Assembly: GCF_000722685.1 (NCBI RefSeq)
Contig: NZ_JPFV01000011.1
Coordinates: forward strand, 310,001 to 374,000
Direction: 5' to 3'
DNA: 64,000 nt
DNA from: Streptococcus mitis
GTDB lineage: Bacteria > Bacillota > Bacilli > Lactobacillales > Streptococcaceae
The position numbers were made by a program, and so were the translations under genes. This document shows, piece by piece, positions 57,814 through 64,000 of the stretch; positions within the stretch are counted from its first letter, which is position 1, and each line of letters begins with the position of its first letter. Under the pieces are notes generated by a model. It did not search any database and had not been told where the DNA came from. It saw nothing but the letters and a program-made list of their open reading frames with translations.

Positions 57814-58377
57814 CTAGTTCATTTCTTTAAAGGCTGCTTCTGCATCCGCGTTGCTGATAACACCAAATTGAATCTTTCCAATCTTTCCTTGACTATCAAT
57901 CAGGTATTCTGTAGGAATGCTTCGAATTTGATAAGCTTGGAAGGTTGTTGCTTTAGTATCATAAAGAACTGGGATATCTTTATATCCTTGGTCTTGGAAC
58001 CATTGTGGGAATTGCTCGACAGTTTTTTCACCTTGAATTCCTGGTGCAATGACACTAAGAATTTCAAAATCGCGATCTGGTTTCGCAGCTAATTCCATCA
58101 ACTCTGGCATACTTTTCTTACATGGGCCACACCATGAAGCCCAAAACTTCAAGTAGACTTTTTTACCCTTATAATCAGATAACTTAACTTCTTTACCATC
58201 CATAGATTGCAAGGTAAAGTCTGGTGCCTCTTTTCCAACAGCAATTTGTTGTACAGGCGTTTGTTGCTGTTGTTTTGGCTGTTGTGCCGCTTGAGTCTTT
58301 TTAGTCTCTTCCTCACCACAGGCCATCAATACAACTAATGATAAAAGGCTTAAACCAGCAAACATTATTTTTTTCAT
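57814..58377 (-). CDS. etrx1: Surface thioredoxin-like lipoprotein Etrx1
   Basis: 187-aa extracellular TlpA/ResA-like thioredoxin. Lipobox LVVLMAC near residue 20, then a Q-rich linker and the thioredoxin fold with the active site FWASWCGPCKKSMPEL. It keeps methionine sulfoxide reductase SpXA reduced in pneumococcus, receiving electrons from CcdA1 (known). Starts 11 bases after ccdA1. Confidence 0.94.
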   Translation of the reverse strand: MKKIMFAGLSLLSLVVLMACGEEETKKTQAAQQPKQQQQTPVQQIAVGKEAPDFTLQSMDGKEVKLSDYKGKKVYLKFWASWCGPCKKSMPELMELAAKPDRDFEILSVIAPGIQGEKTVEQFPQWFQDQGYKDIPVLYDTKATTFQAYQIRSIPTEYLIDSQGKIGKIQFGVISNADAEAAFKEMN

Positions 58378-58388
58378 ATTTTTCTCCT

Positions 58389-59096
58389 TTATTCAAAAAT
58401 TCCAGCTAGAACATTTACTTGTCCTAATAGCAACAAAATTCCCATTAAAATAATAAGGAAACCACCAATTTTCTTGAGTAGCATCATATAACGTTTGATT
58501 TTACTAAAATAGGGCATCACGACCCCTGAAGCTAGTGCCAAAACCAAGAAAGGAATGGCCATCCCCAGAGTGTAAATAAGAGTATAGATAGCTCCTTGCC
58601 AAGCGCCATTGCCCCCAGAAGCCGCAAGCGCTAAAACAGAACTTAAAACCGGACCAATACAAGGTGTCCAACCAAAGCTAAAGGTAATACCAAGTAAAAA
58701 TGCTGACCAATAACGATTGGCTTCTGATTTCTTAAAAGTAAAGCTTTTTTGAACCTCTAATTTCTTAAAGTGAAAAATTTCCATCTGGTGAAGTCCCAAA
58801 ATGATAATAATCGTTCCCATGACATATCGAAACCAATTGGCATAGAGGATATTACCAAAGTAACCAGCACCAAAGCCTAGAATAAAGAAAATGAGAGAAA
58901 TACCTGCAATAAAGAATAGTGTGCGAATCAAGCCTGACCAGGCAACTTTTTTCCCAAACAAAGAAAAACTTTTTGCACTATCCTGATCATCCAATAAGAT
59001 TCCAGTATAGACTGGTAACAGGGGGAAAATACAAGGGGAAAAGAAGGACAATATCCCTGCTAAAAAAACCGAGATTGAAAAGACTATCGTTTCCAA
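58389..59096 (-). CDS. ccdA1: Cytochrome c biogenesis-type transmembrane thiol reductase CcdA1
   Basis: 235-aa, six-helix DsbD/CcdA protein passing electrons from cytoplasmic thioredoxin to Etrx1. The two redox cysteines are in FFSPCIFPLLPV and GWTPCIGPVLSSVL. The first codon at 59096 is TTG; only a weak AAGAAAG precedes it, so the start is less certain, but METIVFSISVF is where the first helix begins. First gene of ccdA1-etrx1. Confidence 0.92.
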   Translation of the reverse strand: METIVFSISVFLAGILSFFSPCIFPLLPVYTGILLDDQDSAKSFSLFGKKVAWSGLIRTLFFIAGISLIFFILGFGAGYFGNILYANWFRYVMGTIIIILGLHQMEIFHFKKLEVQKSFTFKKSEANRYWSAFLLGITFSFGWTPCIGPVLSSVLALAASGGNGAWQGAIYTLIYTLGMAIPFLVLALASGVVMPYFSKIKRYMMLLKKIGGFLIILMGILLLLGQVNVLAGIFE

Positions 59097-59204
59097 TAAA
59101 GAACCAACTTTCTTAAGAATTTAAACCTATTGTACTATAAATGTTAAAATTTGTATCAAGTTTGCTACGGCTAGCTGTATTTACTATGACGTTAGATAAA
59201 AGAA

Positions 59205-59249
59205 AAAGATAGAAGAAAGTTGTCTAAGTTGACTTTTTCTTCTATCTTT
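59205..59249 (-). terminator. Terminator after map
   Basis: AAAGATAGAAGAAA/TTTCTTCTATCTTT stem with a 17-base loop, followed on the minus strand by TTCTTTTAT. Ends 12 bases past the map stop. Confidence 0.75.
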
Positions 59250-59260
59250 CTTTAATTATT

Positions 59261-60121
59261 TTAATAAGTTCCTTCTTCACCTTGACTAGTCAAGATAACA
59301 GGTCCATCTTTCGTAATGACGAATTGGTGTTCATACTGGCATGACAATCCACCATCAATGGTCTTATGCGCCCAACCAGTCTTCATATCTGTATCAATTT
59401 CCCAGTCACCTGTATTGATCATCGGTTCAATAGTCAAGACCATTCCTTCACGGAGACGAAGGCCACGACCAGCAATACCATAGTTAGGAACCATTGGTTC
59501 TTCGTGCATGGTTGGGCCAACACCATGACCAACCAAATCACGCACTACACCGTAACCACGACTTTCAGCGTATTCTTGAATAGCCGCACCGATATCACCA
59601 ATACGATTTCCAACAACAGCTTGCTCAATCCCCTTATACATGGCTTCTTTAGTTACATCCATCAAGTTTTTCACTTCTTCGGACGGTGTACCTACAGCAT
59701 AAGCCCAACAAGAGTCTGCCAGACCACCAGAATAGCTCTGAGTGTATTTTTTCATTTGCTCCACATTGTTGAAGTTTAATTTTGAGACATTCAGGTCAGA
59801 TTTAGCAATTGGACCTCCCAAAACCATGTCAACCTTGAGCAAATCACCATCTTTCAAGATATAATGACGAGGGAAAGCGTGAGCCACTTCATCATTAAGA
59901 GAGCAGCAGGTAGCATAAGGATAGTCCATCATTGCACCGTCAACTCCAATCTGAAGCGGAAGGAAATTTTCTTCCTTACAACGACGGCGAACATACTCTT
60001 CTACTTCCCACATATCTACGCCAGGCTTAATCAAATCACGTAAGCCGATATGAATACTTGCTAGAAAATCACCAGCCTTGTCCATAGCTTCGATTTCACG
60101 AGCTGATTTTAATGTTATCAT
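59261..60121 (-). CDS. map: Methionine aminopeptidase, type I with streptococcal insert
   Basis: 286-aa MetAP1. Metal ligands by family: Asp in LLKVDMVLG, Asp in SDLNVSKL or following, His in LVGHGVGPTMHEEP, Glu in VLTIEPMI, Glu in YEHQFVI. The segment GGPIAKSDLNVSKLNFNNVE...SYSGGLADSCW contains a ~27-residue insert between metal-binding regions that is typical of streptococcal MetAP and absent in E. coli. Last gene of the murZ-gnat-ytoI-map run, 15 bases after the previous stop. Confidence 0.96.
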   Translation of the reverse strand: MITLKSAREIEAMDKAGDFLASIHIGLRDLIKPGVDMWEVEEYVRRRCKEENFLPLQIGVDGAMMDYPYATCCSLNDEVAHAFPRHYILKDGDLLKVDMVLGGPIAKSDLNVSKLNFNNVEQMKKYTQSYSGGLADSCWAYAVGTPSEEVKNLMDVTKEAMYKGIEQAVVGNRIGDIGAAIQEYAESRGYGVVRDLVGHGVGPTMHEEPMVPNYGIAGRGLRLREGMVLTIEPMINTGDWEIDTDMKTGWAHKTIDGGLSCQYEHQFVITKDGPVILTSQGEEGTY

Positions 60122-60136
60122 TTTTTCTCCTAGTTT

Positions 60137-61414
60137 CTAATTAATTTTAACAGTCACATTTGCTTTTGAAACAATCTGATGACCATGATAAATATCGTAA
60201 TCAATAATGGCTGATCGTCTCGTATGATGGATAATGCGTGCTTGAATGCGCAGTATATCATCTATCTGAACAGCCTGCAAAAAGTAGACTAGCATCTGCT
60301 CGATAATGAGATTGCGCCCACTATTCACAACTAAATCTTGGGTCATGTGGGTCAGAATTTCTGCCAAAACACCATTAGCCAAAACACCATTTTTCTCTAG
60401 CATAAAGGGTTCCACTGTAATGACTACTTCATCATGGTGGTAAGAAAGTTTTTGACCAATCTGCTCAGAAAAAGTTGGTAGAGCCGAAACTTGGGAACGA
60501 CTCATCTTCTCCATGACATCGCGTCGTGTCACAACTCCAAGCAAGGTTTGATTGCTTCGAATAACTGGTACCATTTCAAAATCTTCAGCAATCATTCGTT
60601 GACTGACATTGGCAATATTTGTCGATAATCCGACTAAAAAGAGGCTACGAGACATGACCTTATCAATTGTGGTACTTGGTGACTTATCACCTGCATCCCT
60701 CATGGTTACCACTCCCACCACAACCTGATGTTGGTTAATAACTGGAAAACGACTGCTTCGATTCTTACGTACTAAGTCCAAATAATCTTTGACTGTGTCA
60801 GTCTCTCTCAGAAAACCATATTCATGACTCGGACGGTAAAGTTTCTCAACTGTCAAAATATCTGTCTTGATTTGGACATTTGACAAGGCTTTATTGATCA
60901 TGGTCGCGACAGTGAAAGTATCATGCTTACTTCTCAGAACAGGAATCCCCTTTTGATTAGCCAGTTTAAGCACATCATCATGGACCTGAAATCCACCTGT
61001 AACTAGAACTGCATTTTCATTTTCAAGTGCTAACAGTTGGATACGGGTACGGTCCCCGACAATCAAGAGTCCCCCATCATGAAGATAGGATAAGATGTTT
61101 TGTTCAGTCATGGCACCGATAGAGAACTTACTAAATTCTCTATCTAAACCTTCTTGCCCAGCCAAAACCTCAGAAGAAGTCACTTCTGCAATTTCAGCAA
61201 AAGTTAATCTTTCAATAGCAACTTTCTGGGATTTAACACGGATAGTACCACTTCTAGGACGGGTCTCCACAAGTCCACGATTTTCAGCTTCTTTAATGGC
61301 CCGATAGGCCGTTCCATCACTGACCCCCAGATGGTTAGAAATACTACGAACACTAACCCTCTTTCCGACAGGCAATTCTTCCAAATAGCTTAGAATTTCC
61401 TGATGCTTACTCAT
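60137..61414 (-). CDS. HTH-DRTGG-CBS-hotdog regulator (YtoI-like)
   Basis: 425-aa multidomain cytoplasmic protein. N-terminal winged helix (VSVRSISNHLGVSDGTAYRAIKEAENRGLVETRPRSG), DRTGG domain (LIVGDRTRIQLLALENENAVLVTGG), a pair of CBS motifs (SRFPVINQHQVVVGVVTMRDA and MVPVIRSNQTLLGVVTRRDV), and a C-terminal hotdog thioesterase-like domain. This order is that of Bacillus YtoI. Ligand unknown; a nucleotide sensed by CBS is likely. Overlaps gnat by 8 bases. Confidence 0.88.
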   Translation of the reverse strand: MSKHQEILSYLEELPVGKRVSVRSISNHLGVSDGTAYRAIKEAENRGLVETRPRSGTIRVKSQKVAIERLTFAEIAEVTSSEVLAGQEGLDREFSKFSIGAMTEQNILSYLHDGGLLIVGDRTRIQLLALENENAVLVTGGFQVHDDVLKLANQKGIPVLRSKHDTFTVATMINKALSNVQIKTDILTVEKLYRPSHEYGFLRETDTVKDYLDLVRKNRSSRFPVINQHQVVVGVVTMRDAGDKSPSTTIDKVMSRSLFLVGLSTNIANVSQRMIAEDFEMVPVIRSNQTLLGVVTRRDVMEKMSRSQVSALPTFSEQIGQKLSYHHDEVVITVEPFMLEKNGVLANGVLAEILTHMTQDLVVNSGRNLIIEQMLVYFLQAVQIDDILRIQARIIHHTRRSAIIDYDIYHGHQIVSKANVTVKIN

Positions 61415-61958
61415 TGAATTCTCCTTTTACATACCGAAATTCAAGATAATCCCGCATTTTTCTTGTGTAGCGATCACTTCCTTTAAACTGACGAGTCAAA
61501 CGGAATCCAGACTTTAGAGCAACCTTTTGACTCGCTTCATTTTCAAGGTGGGTAATGATGGATAATTGTTTTAAACCAAATTCCTCAAAAGAAAGCTGAC
61601 AAATTTTTCTAACAATCTCTGTCATAAATCCTTGCGACCAAGCATCTTTTCTCAAAAAATAGCCAAGCTCAGCTTCTTTTTTGATTTCATCTAACTTCTC
61701 AAATTTAATAGAACCAATCATTTGTTGATTTTTTTGGTCACAAATTGCCCACACTCCCAAAGGAGACTTCATAAAATAATTCGCTAATGCATATTGACTT
61801 TCTTCCAAACTTGCCTGAGTTGGGAAAATAAATTGAAGATTTTCTGGATTTGAAGCTATCTCGTGGAAGTCCTGACTATCACTAAAAAAGAAAGGACGCA
61901 AATACAAGCGATCCGTTTCAAAAAAAGAAAACATTGCTAATTTGGTCCAAATATTCAT
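61407..61958 (-). CDS. GNAT N-acetyltransferase, RimJ/RimL type
   Basis: 183-aa acetyltransferase (FFETDRLYLRPFFFSDSQDF; acetyl-CoA region ELGYFLRKDAWSQGFMTEIVRKI). Resembles ribosomal-protein or amino-sugar acetyltransferases of the RimJ/RimL group. The ATG at 61958 is preferred (TAGGGGTG upstream). It starts 15 bases after murZ. Substrate unknown. Confidence 0.88.
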   Translation of the reverse strand: MNIWTKLAMFSFFETDRLYLRPFFFSDSQDFHEIASNPENLQFIFPTQASLEESQYALANYFMKSPLGVWAICDQKNQQMIGSIKFEKLDEIKKEAELGYFLRKDAWSQGFMTEIVRKICQLSFEEFGLKQLSIITHLENEASQKVALKSGFRLTRQFKGSDRYTRKMRDYLEFRYVKGEFNE

Positions 61959-61973
61959 AAACACCCCTACGGT

Positions 61974-63233
61974 TTAATCTTCGACTAGTGTAATATCTGC
62001 TCCTAGATTACGTAATTTTTCGATAATATCAGAATAACCACGTAAGATAAACTCGATATTTGTAATTTCAGTTTTACCTTCAGCCATAAGCCCAGCAATG
62101 ACTAGTGCAGCCCCAGCTCGTAGGTCAGTCGCTTTAACACTGGCCCCACGCAAACTACGTCCACCCGTGTACAAAATATGACCATTTGTTGTCGAAATAT
62201 CCACATCCATCTTTGCTAGTTCAAAAACATGATTTACACGTTTTTCATAAATCGTATCAACAATTGTACCACGACCATTAGCTGTTAGTAAAAGAGGGGT
62301 AATCGGTTGTTGTAAATCGGTAGCAAAGCCTGGGTAAGGAGCTGTCTTAATATTGATTGCTTTCAAATTAGACTGTTCCTCGACAAAAATGCTGTCTTCA
62401 GATACAGTCATTCGAACTCCCATTTCTTCCAACTTAGCGATGAATCCTTCTAAGTGTTCATAAAGAACATTATTTATACGAATTCCCTTACCAACTGCAG
62501 CAGCTAAAGAAATATATGTTCCAGCTTCAATACGGTCTGGAATCACCTGATGACGTGTACCATGTAATCTTTCAACACCATCAATAATGATGATATTAGT
62601 TCCTGCCCCACGGATATGGGCACCCATATTATTCAAGAGAGTTGCAACATCAATAATCTCAGGTTCACGGGCTGCATTTTCAATAATAGTACGACCATTC
62701 GCTTTAACCGCAGCAATCATCGTATTAATCGTTGCACCGACACTAACTGTATCCATGTAAATACTTGCGCCATGAAGTCCTGTATCTTTAGCAGATAACT
62801 TCATGTTATCTCCCTCGTAGCTAACAGTAGCACCCATAGCTTCAAAAGCCTTAAGGTGTAAGTCAATCGGACGAGGACCAAGGTCACATCCTCCAGGCAA
62901 GCCAACTGTGGCTTCACCAAAACGACCTAAAAGACTTCCATAAAAATAATAAGATGCACGAAGACTATTGATTTTCCCATAAGGCATTGGAATATTTTGA
63001 ACACCTCTTGGGTCAATCTCCAATACATCGTCATAACGCTTAACAGTAGCTCCCATCAATTCCATGATTTCGACAAGACTGGCTACATCCGAAATATCCG
63101 GAACACAATCCAAAGTTACAACATCATCTGCTAAAATAATAGCTGGAATTAGGGCCACAACACTATTTTTAGCACCACTAATAGTGATTTCACCTTGTAG
63201 TGGTAATCCACCATTGATAACAATTTTTCTCAT
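61974..63233 (-). CDS. murZ: UDP-N-acetylglucosamine 1-carboxyvinyltransferase, MurZ (MurA2)
   Basis: First committed step of peptidoglycan synthesis; fosfomycin target. 419 aa, one of two paralogues in pneumococcus. Substrate Lys in [11 protein letters not shown]; catalytic Cys in [17 protein letters not shown]. The sequence is the MurZ/MurA2 form as I recall it. First gene of a four-gene run with a TATGATATAAT extended -10 upstream. Confidence 0.96.
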   Translation of the reverse strand: MRKIVINGGLPLQGEITISGAKNSVVALIPAIILADDVVTLDCVPDISDVASLVEIMELMGATVKRYDDVLEIDPRGVQNIPMPYGKINSLRASYYFYGSLLGRFGEATVGLPGGCDLGPRPIDLHLKAFEAMGATVSYEGDNMKLSAKDTGLHGASIYMDTVSVGATINTMIAAVKANGRTIIENAAREPEIIDVATLLNNMGAHIRGAGTNIIIIDGVERLHGTRHQVIPDRIEAGTYISLAAAVGKGIRINNVLYEHLEGFIAKLEEMGVRMTVSEDSIFVEEQSNLKAINIKTAPYPGFATDLQQPITPLLLTANGRGTIVDTIYEKRVNHVFELAKMDVDISTTNGHILYTGGRSLRGASVKATDLRAGAALVIAGLMAEGKTEITNIEFILRGYSDIIEKLRNLGADITLVED

Positions 63234-63283
63234 TCTAAGTTTTTAATACTCTTTCAAGATTTCTAATAAGGTCTTTAAAATAA

Positions 63284-63289
63284 ATTATA
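63284..63289 (-). promoter_or_regulatory. Extended -10 of murZ
   Basis: TATAAT preceded by TGA (TATGATATAAT), about 50 bases upstream of the murZ ATG on the minus strand; -35 poor. Confidence 0.6.
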
Positions 63290-63353
63290 TCATAAATGCA
63301 ACCTTTTTTCCATCCCTTTCACTTTTATAGTTGCTTAGTTTTAAACAAAAGCT

Positions 63354-64000
63354 ATGGCATATAATACTGATTTTAAACAAGGAGCATTAGATTACATCAA
63401 AGAGGGACACCGCCATATCGAAGCAACTAAAGTTTTTGATGTTGGCGTCAGAACTCTCTTCACGTGGGAAAAGAAAGACGCGAACAAGGACACTTAGAGC
63501 GGAGAAAGCGAGTCGTCAAAAAGCGGAAGATTCCTTTAGAGGAATTGAAAGCCTTTGTAGAGGCTCATCCAGACACTTTTTTACGGGAAATTGTGGCACA
63601 TTTTGATTGTGTTGTTCCTTCAGTATGGGCAGCTTTAAAGCAGATTCATGTCACTTTAAAAAATGACGACTAGCTTTAAGGAAAAAAATCCAGAGAAAGT
63701 CGCTGAGTTTCTTGATATTTTGGATAACCTAAAAGATTTACTAGTCGTATATATTGATGAAACAGGAGTCGACCGCTACCTCTATCGTCCTTATGCACGG
63801 GCTCCTAGAGGGGAGAAAGTCTATGAAAAGATTAGCGGACTTCAATTGTTGCAGGATAAGTAGACGGAGAGTTTATAGCTTCTATGATTTACAAGGAAAG
63901 TATGACGAGTAATTTCTTTGTGGAGTGGTTCAAAACGCAACTTATACCTGTTTTGAAGAGCCCTCATGTCATTGTCATGGACAATGCTAGTTTTCATCCT
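63354..64000 (+). pseudogene. Frameshifted IS630-family transposase (runs off window)
   Basis: ATG at 63354 reads MAYNTDFKQGALDYIKEG... to a stop at 63495; the next part (LERRKRVVKKRKIPLEELKA to LKQIHVTLKNDD) is in another frame, then MTTSFKEKNPEKVAEFLDIL carries the first catalytic Asp in VVYIDETGVDRYLYRPYARA and stops at 63861. A further frame continues GEFIASMIYKESMTSNFFVE and the second Asp, VIVMDNASFHP, at the window edge. The overlap ...AAAAAATGACGAC at 63658-63668 may be the normal programmed frameshift; the other two breaks are decay. Confidence 0.85.

Overview
The window is streptococcal chromosome from the Mitis group: Streptococcus pneumoniae or a very close relative such as S. pseudopneumoniae or S. 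mitis. The evidence is several species-level signatures together: the XerS recombinase with its dif site, the VicRKX system, the IgA1 metalloprotease, the RexAB nuclease, the zinc-regulated AdcAII/histidine-triad cluster, and the small repeats BOX and RUP. Almost every gene lies on the minus strand. A difSL-like resolution site sits at about position 345, so the window is probably the terminal part of one replichore, with replication moving leftward towards dif.

Layout. 1-4.1 kb: 5' part of xerS, dif, a small orphan gene, a ClC antiporter, rnhB and rbgA. 4.4-16.5 kb: two giant zinc metalloproteases in tandem (iga/zmpA followed by a ZmpB/ZmpD-type paralogue) that share a 17-residue repeat. 16.8-24.9 kb: a cysteine-motif protein of unknown function, then rexA and rexB. 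25.0-28.7 kb: MarR/EVE pair, a HAD phosphatase and an ABC exporter pair. 28.7-29.7 kb: a RUP element and a decayed IS200/IS605 element. 29.8-33.9 kb: walJ-walK-walR and mutY. 34.3-37.5 kb: hup, degV, a YitT-type membrane protein and ribF. 37.7-44.2 kb: pyrR-pyrB-carA-carB with a PyrR attenuator and an odd hairpin-rich carA-carB spacer. 44.2-47.8 kb: nth, yceD, two decayed small genes and an ABC-F ATPase. 48-56 kb: two histidine-triad proteins and adcAII behind AdcR-type operators. 56-59.1 kb: BOX, an amino-acid permease, etrx1 and ccdA1. 59.2-63.3 kb: murZ, a GNAT acetyltransferase, a ytoI-like regulator and map. 63.35 kb to the end: a frameshifted IS630-type transposase.

How the genes work together. 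The surface proteins (two M26 proteases, two Pht proteins, AdcAII, Etrx1) suggest a host-adapted mucosal coccus. Pht and AdcAII form one zinc-acquisition unit, with matching promoters in which the operator lies just downstream of the -10. CcdA1 and Etrx1 form a surface thiol-redox unit. The pyr genes form one operon under UMP-PyrR attenuation. VicRKX controls cell-wall homeostasis.

The most interesting pattern I see is that three DNA-repair enzymes of families that usually carry a [4Fe-4S] cluster (RexB, MutY, Nth) have lost some or all cluster cysteines. Other points are the extreme shared repeat arrays of the two proteases, mosaic and expanded Pht proteins, and a structured repeat inside the car operon. 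I found no wholly new multi-gene system that I can defend. All identifications are from reading the sequence and recall of families; no search was run.
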